A stretch of 64,000 bases of DNA from Larimichthys crocea (GCF_000972845.2 NC_040032.1:18842636-18906635); one strand, 5' to 3'; positions 10,801 through 25,503 are shown, numbered from the stretch's first letter. The notes: generated by a model not told the origin, from the sequence alone. Made by a program: numbers and translations.

Positions 10801-13800
10801 CCAAGGAGGAGGGAGGGGATGGCGGGGGGTGGAGGAAACAGAGAGAGTGCTCTGTCTGGACCTGGCTCTGCTCTACAGTGGGTCAAATCTGGAAGTGATT
10901 TGGTTTCTTTTACTTTTGTTTGTTTCCTGCGTGAATTCAGTTATCATTTTTATTACCAAACACCCTCCACCCTACCCCCGAGTCTTATATAAATCTCCCA
11001 TTACTGAAGTAATAAACTGATTTATATACTTCTGAAAAAAATAGATGTTTAGCAAAAAGAACAAAAGTGGTTATTTATCCAAAAAACAACCCTCTTAAAT
11101 TGGTGGCTTTGAGTGGGCTTAATATCTAAGGGTTTTGACTTGGTAATAAGTATATATATCTATATACACTCGATAAAAACAAACATATGACTGCACTTAA
11201 ACTCTGAGTCTTTGAGGAAGAGAGTGAGGAAACAAAAGAGATGCCATTTGCTCTGCCACAGCTGACTGGGCACAGTGGAGCTCAGCATGGAGAGAGTGCT
11301 GGTCCACTGGCAGAGGGATGAAGAGAAAGGAAGAAGGGATAGATGGATGGATGAAGGGAGGAGAGGAGAGGAGGGGGGCAGATAAATGAAGTGGAAATGA
11401 GAGGGAACAGCTCCTGTGCTACAGCTGGCCTCCCTAACTCTCAGCCAGTCTGGCCATGACAACTGGCTCGCTCTTCCCTTTGCTGGTCAGGGAGGGGCCA
11501 CGTTTCAACAGGAGGCGCCGGGCCCAGGATGTACAACTGGTAAAGGGCCAGGAGGAGACAGAGAGCTGGAGGAGACTTAAAAACCAAAATACCAAAATTT
11601 AAATTGATGACAGATTGTGTTAAAATGTTGGTTCTTGTAGTAAAAACAACAACAAAAAAAGAGTTAATCTAAGTGGACTAACGTTGAAATCAATGGTACT
11701 CAGTTAAGATGCTTGTTTTATGTCTTTTGTGGCTGTGGAGGAGTGTTGCCAGTCCTGCACAAATTACCCATTTCTTGCCTCTAAGTGACCATAAGTGAGG
11801 ATATTTTGACCTGTGCTGCATAGATTTAATATTTGTGCCACCAAACCTCATTAATTGAAATGTTTTTACATACAACACTGCACTGTGCTATGCATTAAAA
11901 CATTGTTACGCAGTTTGTATATGCTGTTGCGAGTTTGACTTGCTACCTTTCAATGTGAATGATACAGGGTGGTACACTGCTAGTATTCTCAGTTCTTTAT
12001 AACGCACGCACAAATGTCACTAAGATAAATACCTGTACGTTTAATAACGGTGGCTAATAGAGCCTTAATGTCGGCGCTACATTAAAATGCCGGCTTCACT
12101 TTCATTGTGTCCTTTCTGAAATTACAAAAAGCGAAACAAAATGTGCTTTTAGAGAGAAAAAAATAGTAAGTGAGACGATCATTATTATAGTAAAGTGCGT
12201 GTCTGTGTGTGTGTTTGGGTCTACATAAATGCACATAAGCACTCATATGCTTCATTCTCAAGGTTAAATACAAAGATGCTGTTCAAGCGAAGTCCATTAC
12301 TGAAGGAAACCAATGAAAATAAATGACAGCATTCAGTGGGAGGTTCGAGTATCCCACGGAGAAATTTGCACAGCTCAGTCATTTGTATACCCAGTTTTCT
12401 CCACATAAAATGCTCAATTGTGTGTTTACAGATGAAGCACCACATTTGAGTGCAGTCCTATTTTTCTCTTTAACAGGAAATGGAGACATTTTCGCTCTGA
12501 ATATATCAGTGAATCTGTCGGCTGATGTAAATCCCTGTCACCGAGATTAATGATCTCGAACATGAAAAAAAGAAATCCCCTCAGATCTTATTCTGAGACA
12601 CTGATTCACTGGGTACAACAATAAGGGCTTTGCGAAACCTGCATTGAGCTTCATACAAATGTAAACTATTTACGTTAACAAAAGGATTTCAGCTTTGTAA
12701 GTGAACACTGAAGGTAGAAAATGACTTAAACAAACCCTATTTTCAAAGACCTGAAGACTTGCACAGGTTTTTTCTTTTGGAGTTGAAGGGATGAAAAGGA
12801 AGTCAAAACAGGATGAGTGTCGCAAACTAATTCAAAAAGTGCCAAAAATGTCACCTCAAATTGCCGGTCGTGCCTGCTAGAAGTCAACTTTGTATTTTGC
12901 TCACTGTTTTTAGCACAATTTCCTTCCTCACTGATGACTGTCTCCTCCTGTACAGCCACACAACAACAACCAAAATCTTCCTTGAAGAAATCTTTAAATC
13001 TTCCGGTCCCCTATTTTGTTTCAATGAACACCTCCGAGAAGACCTATCTGTATTTCCGCCCTGCCTAACGTGTAAATTCAAAGTAAGAAGCTGTTTAATC
13101 CAGTTATCCAAACATGAAATTAAAGATAATATCAACCCAGCAAATATGAATATAAATGGAAAAGTGCTTTTCAAATCAGTTATAGGTAGAAAATGCTAAT
13201 GATGGTTAAACTGGAAGCAGGAAATAAAGAAAGCTATAACCTTTTTTATGGACACAAAACATTGCAAAACATTATTTAATATTTCCAATTGGGATAAGTC
13301 ATTTTTTTTTTAATATAATTAAAGTCAAAGAGGCTTTCTTTTGTCATAAGGGCTTTTACAATTCTGATCAAATCTTTGTCTAATATTTGCCTTTATATGC
13401 TTGAAAACCATAAAATTCTTTTGTCATACTGATTTGATTTCACTTGGCAGTATTTGTTATGTATAGCAAGTAGATATTGACTCAAGCAGACAATGAATGA
13501 AAAATTACTGGCAAAGGTTTTATCTACTTGGAAAAATTAAGAAGAAATCACTCTTTTTTTTGCCAGACATGAAATGTTTGGCATAAAAGCTACTTCACTG
13601 AGCTGAACTGAACGCTCAAGCTTTGACTTTATATGTTGACAATTATTCCCACAGTTTTTGTAATTATATTATCAATTCAGTTTTCCTGCTACTAAACAAG
13701 AAAGGGCAGGCTTCCTCTTGTCGTTTGTTATAACACAGGTGATTATTTGAGTCATGTTACGTTGCGTAAGTGTGCGATGGGGTTGGAGGTGTCAGGGACA

Positions 13801-14352
13801 ATCAAATTCTGTTGAAGGTTCCAGCTCAGTCTACTGGTTTTGGTGTGTTTGTTCGTTTTTGTCATATTTTTTTACTTCATTTCAATTAAAGCTCCACAAG
13901 TAAAAGTTAAAAAAAAGGTGACATTTCCCACTCACAGGGCACCTTCTACTCCCTTAAAATAGAAAAAAAGTTTCTGGGAGTGACTTACCCAACTCCACCC
14001 AAACCCTGTCAACCTCCCGTCACCCCCCACCTTTACCCCCTGTCCTGCAATGGAATCCCAAATCTCTCCTCGCCTTCCCAGGATTTATTCTTCTCACTGG
14101 CCATCTGGACAGTGGGGGCAGACAATGTAAAAAGGAAAAAGGGGGCTGGGAGGGGAGACGGGGTTGCAAACCCACATTAGTCACAGGCTCTTAGGTCCTT
14201 CGACCCATACACACATATATACACACACACAAAAAGGCTGAAGCCAAATGACCTCAGCTCCCCCTCACTTTATTTCCCTTACTGTGGCTGCTGACATCGT
14301 CTTTCCTGCTGGACAAAAGGCTTTTAGCACCTCACTCTACTGTCCTAACCAC

Positions 14353-14353
<1 letters not shown>

Positions 14354-14393
<40 letters not shown>
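14354..14393. repeat. (AC)20 microsatellite
   Basis: Uninterrupted 40-nt AC dinucleotide run. Confidence 0.97.
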
Positions 14394-14395
<2 letters not shown>

Positions 14396-16424
14396 AGCAC
14401 CCTCTATCCCTTCTAACACAGACACGCTGGACAGGATAGGGTGTTTGTTTTGTTTTCTCAGACAGCTTGGGAAGAAGGGAAGGGAGGGTGGGAGTAAAAA
14501 AAACAGGGGTTCAGGGGTGTTGGAGTTGGGAGAAGGAGGCTATCTGATGTGTGTAACTTTGAAAAGTAGAGCAAATCATACATGAATGCTCAGGAAAAGC
14601 ATAGCCAAATCGCTACTGAATGATAAAGGTATTAGGTACAATAGGGATGGCATGCTTCTCGGCCAGCTTAATGTAGTTAACGTCAGGCTTTTGTTGGGAG
14701 TAGCAGAGGATGAGTACGGGGGTGGAGGTCTATGAGTAAAGTCACAGTGCACTACAAGCATCCATTGTTGAGGAGATTCACATTTAACACACATACAGGA
14801 AGGTTTTTTTGCTCCAGAAGAAATGCTGTGAAAATAACACAGAGAGCAGGTGAAGGCCGTGCCCTTCTTTTACAGCGACACAGTCGTCAACATGCCAAAA
14901 AAGAAGCGGCGGAGCTGTGACATCGCGGAGCTGCACAGTCCATTGTCAGCCACCTCAAGGAGTTAGTACGATGGGAAAAAATAATCACCTGACACCTGAG
15001 TTCAGCTCAATGAAATCAAGATGCTGCACATATAATGAGGCAAATAATTAGCAGCGAATAAACAGAGAATATAGCTACTAGTATCACAGCAGTGCATTAT
15101 GAGCTGCTGTTCACAGGCTGAATGTAAACAGTGAAAGTGAACGACAAATATTAAGTCTGTATAACAAGTGAGATGGGAAAGAGGGAAAAGAGCAGGGGAT
15201 AAATTAGTAAGCAGTAAGCTGCAGTAAATAAAACAGTGATATAAGCATCAGCGAGCAGAAGTCGAGGATGGTGAGGAGAGGATGCAGACGAACACGGAGA
15301 CATTTTTAGAAAGAAATACTGTACAGTAATTTAAGTCTGACTATAAATACACAGCCCCTTCAGACCTTTAAACTGTTGTGCTAATGGTTAAAGGTCTTTG
15401 TATTAAAGTCTGATAATGAGTTTTGTGGGGAAAATAATCTAGGTTTGAAAATAGAGAGAATTCTAAGCCTAAAGTCTGGATTATTACTATACTATATATT
15501 ATTATATATGTCATATTGTTACATTAATATATTACTACTATTATCATAAGATTTAAGCCAGATATTTTTAATTTTAAGACTCTGTATTCAAGCTCAAAAC
15601 TCTTTTTTATTTTATTATATAGACATATGCATAGAAAAATCACAGTGTTTAAATAGGAGAATGTACTGTGTTTTCTATGACTAGATATTACATGGCTGTA
15701 AAAAATAAACTAAACATCACTGCATCTGTCTCGAAGTCAGCTGCAGCAACAACTCTTTGCAGTATATTTAGCATAAAAACAGTGTGTTGAAACGGTTAGC
15801 GATGTTTCATGGTTTGTTTAAGGAAAGCCATTTTTGGACGCACTGGAAAATTAAAAAGTGATAATTTTAGTCATTTTGGCAGATGATTAGAAAAAAAAAG
15901 CCCCCAATTTAATTAGAATTAATAAATAGGTCTAGGCGAGTTAATTACAAACGAGAGCGCAGTGTGTTTTCAAACACAAAACTCTCAAACAAAACAAAAA
16001 CCTAATGATTCATATCATTTTTAAGGCCCCATTTGTGCGAAACATCTGGCCGATAACATTCACTTAGTGTGATGCATGTGCATGAAGGTAAATTGGTGAT
16101 TATAGACGTTAAAGAGGCGTTCAGGTGGCTTTACCGCATCCCACTGGAGACTATATTGAAAAATCTAAGCACTCTGAAATATGCATTCGTTTGTTCATTT
16201 TAGGTGTCCATTTCCATCCAACAGCAGATTTACATTTGCTTAAAGTGCTTTTAAAGCCATCTCCCAAACAGGCGCTGAATGAATGCAATAAAGGAGAGTT
16301 CAGGCAGCTGTGACCTTGGAGCCAAACTGCGAGTGGCCGACATGACTTTGTGGGTTGGAAGAAAAGCCTTTATTTATAGATCAGCTGTGTGTCGATCAAA
16401 CTCCATCGAGGGGAAAACGGCAGC

Positions 16425-16492
16425 CGTCAGAGAAGAGGAGGAGGGAGTGTGTGTGTGTGTGTGTGTGTGTCGTCAGAGAAGAGGAGGAGGGA

Positions 16493-16518
<26 letters not shown>
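16425..16518 (+). repeat. Tandem duplication of a 46-48-bp unit ending in GT repeats
   Basis: Two adjacent copies (16425-16470 and 16471-16518) each begin CGTCAGAGAAGAGGAGGAGG and end in a (GT)n run. The copies differ only in the length of the GT run. Confidence 0.9.
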
Positions 16519-16523
<5 letters not shown>

Positions 16524-18579
16524 TTGCTGGGAGGGTTGCTTTTTGAAGAACTAATACAGTGGTGTGCCTCAATCTCACTTAATTCCATTTAAAGGAAATT
16601 GATTTGGAGGTTGGGAGGGGAGGGGGGTGGGAGAGCAGGGTTCTTCTCTCTCACTCTCACTCTCTTCAGTACAATTGTGATGAAGTCTTGGCTTTATTAC
16701 ATTCATTCGTGTCCTTTAGTGGTGCTACATACAGTAAAAGTGCCTATTGTGTTTTGATATACAGTAACATGGGGGGAAAAAGGATGAAACTTTAATGATC
16801 ACTGTGGGGAGATGTGGCTCACTGCAGCAACAAGTAGCAGGGGGAAAAAAGTGGAACATAAATATTGAAAACAGAATATAAATAAGGATTACAGCCGACT
16901 GGGGTTATGCAGCATAAATACATGCAACTGATAATATCAGCACCAGAACTTGCATGAGAACTAGACGCGAGACGGACTGAATACATGATTCTGTGCTGCA
17001 CAACAACTCCTACTCCTACATGGTAGAGACATACCATGTATAATAGTTGGTTTTTATGCAAGTTAGTAAAATGTTATGAATCTCTTTTGAAATCTTTTAT
17101 CTCAACTCTCTTTTTAACAGCTGAAAAAGAAGAGATTTAATCTGTTCAGTCTTAAAATAATCAGTCTTCAAGCATAAAATATAGTTATTTATAATATAAG
17201 TTAACTCTTTTTCTTTTAACGCTTGTTATCGAATATTTAATACAAAATCAATAAGAATACCCTCTCTCTATATACACACATGGTGTCACTTGATGTCTCG
17301 TGACACAGGATCTAAGATAGTGTATATATGTATTCATACATTTTCTAAATCTTTTTTTTTTTGTTGTTGTGTTTTTCCTGCTGTACATCATCTCCTTTTT
17401 GCTATAATGACATATAGTTTTCAACATTCTCAATATAGATATATATCGATTATCATATCTTGTAGTTTATTCACATTTCGGTAAATTACATCTGGTTATG
17501 CAAAAACATGATCATGACCTAAAATAATGCATGTTTTACTTTTTATAAAAAAAGAAAAGAAAAAAAAATTTCTGCTATTCTTTACGTTATTTTATTGCTA
17601 CATAGGTCAAGAATGAAGAAAATCGTATCACACATCTAATTTGTGGCTTTGATTTAATTCCATTCTTTATCTTTTTTTCCCCCACCAGGGGAACTCACAC
17701 TCACACTATCGCTGGGCAGCTCGTAGATTTAGTCGTTTTGCTGTGTGCATGCTCAGGCAGATGAGAGCAGAGGAGGTTCATGTTTTCCACATTTGTACGG
17801 GAAAATCAAAGGCAGCTGAGAAACTCAGCGAGGCTCAAAAGCTTCTCAGACAGAAAGAGAGAGAGAGACACACACAGAGAGAGAAAGAGATAGAGAGAGA
17901 GAGAGGTAGAGGGAAGAGAAAACAAGTGTATTCAGTGCCAGGATAGTTAACAACCACCTGTATTTCTGCCCACCTGTGGTTTCTAAAATAGCTCAAACAA
18001 AGAGCTGGTACCCAGGAGGAATTAAAACTAATCCTAAAATTATCTTTGAGGAAAAAAAAAAATTAAGACTTTGGAAAATATTCACTCAGACATTAGGATT
18101 GGAACAAACGGACAAGCGTATAAATGCATTGCTCTCATAAATCATCTCCACCACGAGCATGTACAGAAAATGCTGCCAAATTCCGTCGAGCTGAGCCGAA
18201 ATATTCTCAGATGACGATCCTCTGATGATCAAATTGGGATTCACTGAAGGCAGAAATGAAATCATTACTGAAAGACCATCATCTTAAGCCTCCATCTCTG
18301 GAGAGAAGTGAGGAGCTTGCTGCCCCAGATTGCCTAAAAATGCAGATAAGAAACAATCCTGCACCAGAAATTGGTCCTGCAGGACTATTACATTGGAGAG
18401 ATTAGTGGAAGATAATCATATAATGGCGATGATAGCACCGATCGCAACAAAACGACCCCATAAAGTCACCTCTGAATAAAGAACAGGCAATACAGATGAG
18501 AGGGAATAAAGCAGCAAAGTGCTTGTGAATGTGTAGCATGTGCGAGACAGCTGTGAGGAGGGCTCAGTGCTGCCTCTGC

Positions 18580-18594
18580 CCAGCAGGGGGCGCT
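18580..18594 (+). promoter_or_regulatory. Consensus CTCF binding site
   Basis: CCAGCAGGGGGCGCT matches the CTCF core consensus CCASYAGRKGGCRSY at all 15 positions. A rough base-frequency estimate gives far less than one such match expected in 64 kb. It is forward on the plus strand, so antisense to zbtb16, and lies inside the 34.7-kb intron about 18 kb from the finger 3 exon. Loop anchoring or insulation is inference from CTCF biology. Confidence 0.6.
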
Positions 18595-19339
18595 CCTCTG
18601 TCTCCACATACACTGACTGGCTCCCACTGGAGCACCAGAGCAACAGGGAAGGGGAGAAGTCCTCACATGACCTTCCAGTTCACAGGAGTTTGCCTTCAGA
18701 AAAAAAAAGCCTCTTATATGGTATATGGTAAGACTTAACAGCCTCAGTGTCCACCGCTGAGACAGTTAATGACTGAGAATGGAGATTAGAAAGTAGTTTA
18801 GAGGGTCAGGTGTTTGTTGTGGAGCTCTGGGGTCACTGAGTGTAAATGCTGTTTCACTAACATGGACCCGGTCTGAGAAGTCTTGTTAAATTCAGAGAGG
18901 TATCACAGTCATCTATAACAAGCGAAATGGTCTAATATCAGTCTTGAGGACTTCCTTCTGTTGCTGTGAGATAACTCTTGCTTGTACCCAGTAGAGTTTG
19001 TCTTCTTTAAAGATTTTTCTGGAAATTAATATCATGAAACACAAGAGTATGAGGCGTGTGACTGGCAAAGAAATTACTTCATTATGGATCAAACATCCAG
19101 TTTTATTAAATGGGATTTTAGGAGTTAATATTAAACTGAACTGCTGTTAATATTCAGGTTTTTTTTATTTTTTTAAATCAGACTGAATGAAACTGGGCCA
19201 TAGCTGCAGCAAATATTAATCGGGTGCATCAAAGAAGAACAAGACAAGTTCAATGAGGGTTGTAGAAACATAGTAGACCATCAAGTAACATGTGAAAGCA
19301 TAGCTATGCTAGTCAATAAAAAAACACATTGGCTTGTAA

Positions 19340-19340
<1 letters not shown>

Positions 19341-19403
<63 letters not shown>
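19341..19403. repeat. (CA)31 microsatellite
   Basis: Uninterrupted CA run of about 63 nt, the longest CA tract in the window. Confidence 0.97.
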
Positions 19404-19406
<3 letters not shown>

Positions 19407-21357
19407 TTTTTAATGATCTGCAGAGTGATTGGATAGTCCATCAATATTGTAGCAAAAGTTGGCAGGCTAGGCTGCACTTTGAAAATGTCATTTTGCTATT
19501 TATTTTGTTTTTCCCCTTTTCTTTCAAAAAAATGTGGAATCACTTCTGGGGAAAAAAAGAAAAAAAAGACCACAAACTAAAGAATCTGATTTCAAATTCA
19601 GGGAGAAAAAGTAGAAACAGCTCAACAAAGAACTCCCAGAACATTTCAGGGTTTCAGTGAATGACCTTCATTCACTCTAAATGACGGGTTTCATTTGGGA
19701 AATCCTACAGTGAAAAAAGAAAAAAAAAAAGAGTACATGATAAAATGTACCGTTAAAGAACAAGAATGGTGTTATTTTAGATTTTTGTGAATGTCAACAA
19801 ATGTCATGAAAAGACCAAAAAACAACAATGCATTAGTCTTTCTCTCAGTACTTCCCTCCCTAACATCCCTATCCTGCCTGTACCACTTAGGTCCAAGTCT
19901 GTTTGTTCCTGCTGAATACATAAAACTTTAAAACCTCACTCAAAAAAAAAAAAAAAAGGCAAAAAATACCTGGGCACTGTTTACTTTTTAGTAAACGTTA
20001 CTCAAACAAGAGTAAGAAGTGGATTTCTAGCTGGGGTTCAATACATATTTGCTTCTCTTGTGACTATTTACAGCAGCAGGATGGTGTATGTAAGACTAAT
20101 TTTACCTAAACTCCAGTGTACATTCACGGTAAAGAAAGAACATGTTATCTAGCGCAACAGTGTGGCTGATTCATTCGTTTTTTGGACAACAATGAAGCTC
20201 AATGACACAGCGGAATAAGCTACACAGACTGACTTGTTTGTAGGATCAATTCATTGGCTGACAATAAGAAAAATATAGAGCATCTCCAGCCTTTATCTTT
20301 TTACCTTGTGAAGCAGAAAGATTCTGTGATGAGCCTTTTATTTGCTCCTTGGGCGTCATTAAGAATCATTAAGGATCTTAATGAAAGACATTGTGAGATT
20401 TGTGCTTAATGGAAAACAATGTGTAACTTGCTGTCAACATCTTCCCACTGCGTCTTCCTCATCCCCTTGTGTTACCACTTTGTGTCTGCTCCATCATCTC
20501 TATCTTTAGCTCTTCCTTGCTTCCTCTACCTCTCTCTGTCTCCAGGCCATATTTCTCTCCGTGGACAGAGCCCAGGAAATTATAGTGTTGTGTGGGAGGG
20601 AGACACCACTAGCTCTTTGACCCAGACTTGCTGCTATAAATCCACACTTTTATTTATTTAATTTTTTTTGAGAGAGAGAGGGGTTCTCTCACCTCGACCC
20701 TACCGTTCCCACAGTACATCTGGCCGACGAAGAAGCTGACTGACACACTTGACGGCAACACACACCAGACACAAACACAACCTCTGCTCATGCGCTTGGG
20801 TGGGCAGTGAGAGAACACATAAAGCAACTGGAGACAGAGACAGCATTTCTGACTTTATACATGTGACTGAGCAGTACCATGCAGCCACAATGGGCTGATT
20901 TGTAACAAAGATTTTGTCCGTGGAGACAACACACACCCGCATCAAATTTCATTAAACGAGCACGAAACTCTGGAAACACTGATCATGTGCTGTCGACAGA
21001 AATGATGTGAACATTACATTCTTCCATCGCTAATTGGATAATTTAAGGATGAGATAAGTTTAACATCAAACACTTAGAGTAACTGACAGTAAAACAGCCC
21101 AGACAGCCTCTTGATTGAAATACTTGTCCCTCCGTGTAATAGTTTTGCAGTAAAAAAGTAAGTGAATCTTCCATGGATGCCAAGTAGATTTTGTTTGATG
21201 TAGAAAAAAAGAAGAGACATGATCTTTTAACTCACTTCGTCTGGACAGTGATAACATTTGTCCTCAAAGTAAATTCCAGATACATCCTTCCTTGTTATGG
21301 ATGAGAAATCCTCAATCCTCAATCCTTTATCTTTCTGTCCATGATAAATCTAATAGA

Positions 21358-21388
21358 GACACACATGTCAGCAGATGACATGTGTGTC
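21358..21388. repeat. Inverted repeat: perfect 12-bp hairpin with 7-nt loop
   Basis: GACACACATGTC (21358-21369) and GACATGTGTGTC (21377-21388) are exact reverse complements separated by AGCAGAT. Confidence 0.8.
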
Positions 21389-22479
21389 AATAAGGACAGA
21401 CGCACAGGATTACCCATACCCTCTACTAACTTTAACTTCAAATGTGTGTACTTCATTAATCTCTTCTTTACCTCAGAGGCTCGAGGTTGGTTTGATTACA
21501 TGTTTGCATTTCATTCTACTTTCTTCTCCAGGTCTGGTCTTTTTCTTTGAAGTGAGTTCTCAACATTCAAACAATACCAGTCCCTTACCCTTACTTGAAT
21601 TGAGATGTACACGTATAAAAAAGAAGACCCTGTGTGGATTTATTGGTGAGGAACAAAGCACAAGCTGTAGTCTTCAGTGGTGGAATCCAAATGAAAACCA
21701 GTCAAAGCGCTCCATTTTGTGATGTTTAAAAGACGGACTTTCTCTTTTTTTTCTTCCTTTCCCTCCTTTTCTACCCTGTTTAAGATTCCTGGCCTTTCAC
21801 CTGACCCCAGGCCTTAGCCAGGGCAGTTTGGGTGGGGGGGGCTTGGTTGCTTATGGTGGTGGGGGTTAAAGTGTAATCCTGGTCCTGTGACCACAAAGGC
21901 TTGGCCCCTGAGGGCCAAGGACCAGCCACATTTTCTGAATTGCAATGTTATCCCTCAGCAAACCCTTCGGACTGACTACATATCAAAGGATTACATTGCA
22001 GGGCTCTTCTCCACTCTGGCGTTTAAGAATGGCCGCGAAGCCCAAACTCTTCCTCTTTCCCTCAATCAGTTACGGTTTTAGTTTTCGGTTTGGTTTTTCA
22101 TGATTGTGTAGCAGCAGGAATACACTTAAACTTTTCAGTTTCTAGTTTGAAAACTTGCAATAGAGGGAGGAGAAACAGCTTTTTTTCGTTATATCAATGT
22201 CTCAGTCCAACTAGTTTTACATCAATCTATTAAGAAGAGTAATTGCCACATAGCATCATTACAACTGACACATATTTTAAACCATTCACATGCTGATATC
22301 TGGTTGCTAGTGTACTGCTAATTGCTTGCTTAAGTAATCCATTAAGGAGTGTTTCTACAACAGCTTGCATGCTCCATTATCATTAGTTTTATTCTAAGGA
22401 AACCTTAACAAACCCTTTTTAACAGCACCGCGGCTTGGCCCTGAGCTCCTCTTTGCATTTAAACCTAAAGAATTTGAGT

Positions 22480-22499
22480 TTTTTTTTTTTTTTTTTTTT
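22480..22499. repeat. Poly(T) tract
   Basis: A run of about 20 T; on the minus, zbtb16-sense, strand it reads as poly(A). No retroelement body was recognised next to it. Confidence 0.9.
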
Positions 22500-25400
22500 A
22501 AAGGAACAACTTCAGAAGATACAGAGAACTCAAGCGAAAGAGAGAAAAGGTTTAATTGACGCCTCCCCCATTTTCCCAGGGTTAAGACCAGAGGGAGGAG
22601 GGATGGGGGGAGAAAAGAGGAGGGGGTGATGTGACATTGCTCTCCTGGTGTTGCGACTGTACAAAAGGAAGCAGATTTGCAGAGGAGGTGACCCCTAACC
22701 TCTAAAGCTGCAGAAAGGGTCCTTGGTGGCCCCAGCACCACCCAATCAATCACCTCCCAGAGCCTGTTGGTCAGCCGGACTGTAAGAGGACACCGCAGTT
22801 TAGACGAGTGAACCAACCCCCAAACATTCCTTAGTTGGAAACTTCTCTTTTTTGGTCAAGGGTGGAGGGGGGGCTTCAGTAAAAAAAATCCTTGATCCTC
22901 TTTGTCCAAATTAAATTTAATGTCAGGAATCTGGTCATCTGCATTAAAATTGTCCACAGTAAAGAAAACGCTCTATGCACACAAAGCTAGAAGTGCCAAC
23001 AATGGTTGAATCCCTACAACACGCAAGGTTGTATTTTTGCTTTGTAATGATTTTCCTTAAAAAAACGCCAGAATATTGTCAAATCCATCAAACTATTTGC
23101 ATTCAGTCATTTTCACACGATTTCATCTCCGCTGGGATCAGAAAGCTGTTGAATTTCCTGCCTGTTTGGCTGAAAAAAAAAACACTAAACAACAGTTATG
23201 TTAAAAAATGAAAATATATAAAATAAATAAAAATACCAAATAGCTGTTAAAGAAAGGCAAACAATAAACGATGGAGAAAAGATTCTGTGTTTGTGCTGAA
23301 CATTTATGTTCACCAATATTTTTAGTCCACTTATGTCATCATTCAAAATAAATACTTTTATACTATTCCCACTTCAGCTCACCCTTCATTATATACAGAA
23401 TCTTGAATCTTTATAACCATGGGACTTGTGGTATAAATATAATGAAATATGTAGACTGTCTATGTAATGTGACTACACATTCATGATTTTGGCTCTGGTG
23501 ATTCATTTATTTCTCTCATATTTGTGTGTATCTGAAAGGTTGCATCCTTTTTGGCATGCAGAAAGCCCAATGCTTAACCTTTTATACTTTTTATAGCCTC
23601 AAAATATCACACTGCTGTGCAGACTACTTCTGATTTTCCTATGAAATAACACTGTTGCTCCATAGAAGTCATTCAAGGTCAGTGTACAGTGAACAGCTGG
23701 CTGCTGACTTACGAGTGTGTTGCTGACACCACAGAGACGTTTGGTGTATTTGCTTGTGAATAAATACATAATTAAATGCTAAATTAATTTTCAAGAGAAC
23801 ATTTACATATTAAAAGAGAGAGCAGGAATGAAGGGCAACAAAGACAACAAGAAAATGTGTGCTGTGATCACTGACTTACTGTTTTCTACTGGGGAAATGT
23901 CATTATTGCCCAAGGATCAGGTGGAATGTTTCAGTTAGACCTTAAATAAGATACTCTCACCTGCCTCAGGCGAGATTTCCTTTCATTGTTGTTTTGAATG
24001 ATAACGACAGCAAATCTGACACACTTTGCACACTCTTTACTGATTTCATGTCAAGACTCGCATCATTTTTCCAGTAATTTGATAACAAAAGCAAAAAGAG
24101 ATTTAGGCTCTCTGTCCTTCAGAATTCTTTCACCCTCGAAGCGTGGACGGGTCAGCCTGTAAACAGTCAGATAAGAGTAACAGATCATCTTGAACTAGTT
24201 TAGGACAGAACAAAAAGGCAACAATGATGTCAATTTTGGATAAACTTTGATCTGATATACAAATCATGCGGCACTACTTTTTTTTTGCCTCCTTCTCTCT
24301 CCTTATTAGATTTACCTAAATTAGAGAAATGTAAATCTATTTGTGTCTAAGTCATAGGCATTTTGTTTGCCAAGGGGTGTTTAGCACCCACTTGTGTTTC
24401 ATTAAATGTGTAAATTAGTTGGAAATTATATGTTTAACAGTTGAACTAGAATTTCCACTTGTTATTGGAAACGTTATTGTTTCATGTCAGCTGCTTTCAG
24501 ACAACCTCATACACACACACACCAACTCATTTTCCACTCTGTTTATGGCAGCTGCAGCCCGAGGAATAGTTGTAAATAGCATCAGCGATTGTGCAGGGGA
24601 CTAAAAATGATTATAAAAAAAAAAAGCCAACTAATGTACAACTCAGAACAGCGACTATGATCAAAGCATTCCAGGTCACAGCAGTCTCTCCAAATAGAGC
24701 ACGTAAACTGTGGAATTTTTTGCAAGAATGCTGTCTAATGGGGTGAACTGCTGATTCACTCTTAACACCACACCTGAGCAAACACGCTCAGGACCCATTG
24801 TTTCTGCCTGCGAATAATGAAAGAAGTGAAACAAGAATGTTCAGATGCGTACATTTACTCTACTTCCATGTACAAATTAACACTCACAGGATGCTGGGTT
24901 TATTTTTTTTTCTCCTTGCAGAGCTTATCTAGCATACACTTGTGTTTTTTTGTGGCTGGTTGCAAAGGCTTGACCAGGTGCCATCTATCAAAACAATCTG
25001 CTCTCAGGGGGAAACCTGCTATTAACTGATAAGAGTCTGCCCTCAGTGGGGTGTAATGGGTCCCACTTGAGTTTCTTTTCGGAGTATTGTCCTAGCAGAC
25101 CACCTCCAAGACAAACCCAACTCAATGACTGCTCTCTATTTCGCTCTTGCCTGTCTAAAAGTACAGCGGCTGCTTCAAGCCGCCCTCAATAGTCAAATTC
25201 AGCCAGGCCTGTTGAGGTTCAGAGACGTCATTTCTCCATGGTGAAGAAATGCTGCAGTGAAGTCAAGGTTATTTTGTACAGAATATATGGCAAATATGGG
25301 TTTGTGTTGAAGAATATACTATATATATTATCTCTTGTTATTATGTGCAAATGAGTTCTAATGAAATCACCCACCTGTGGTCTCTAAAGGATTTGTTTAC

Positions 25401-25503
25401 TCACACGTCACATTTCTTTACTCTGAGTAAGTTGCATAATATTCCTTAAGCTGAATAAAATACAGAGCTGAGATTAAAGAGGAATATAGCCAGACCAAAA
25501 CAG

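Larger units (their letters stand above)
10801..18540. other. Intron stretch with only simple repeats
   Basis: Contains purine-rich sequence at 11310-11400, short AT arrays near 11150 and 15490, the AC20 tract, the GT tandem duplication and GA-rich sequence near 17850-17910. All plus- and minus-strand frames are short and domain-free. Confidence 0.6.
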
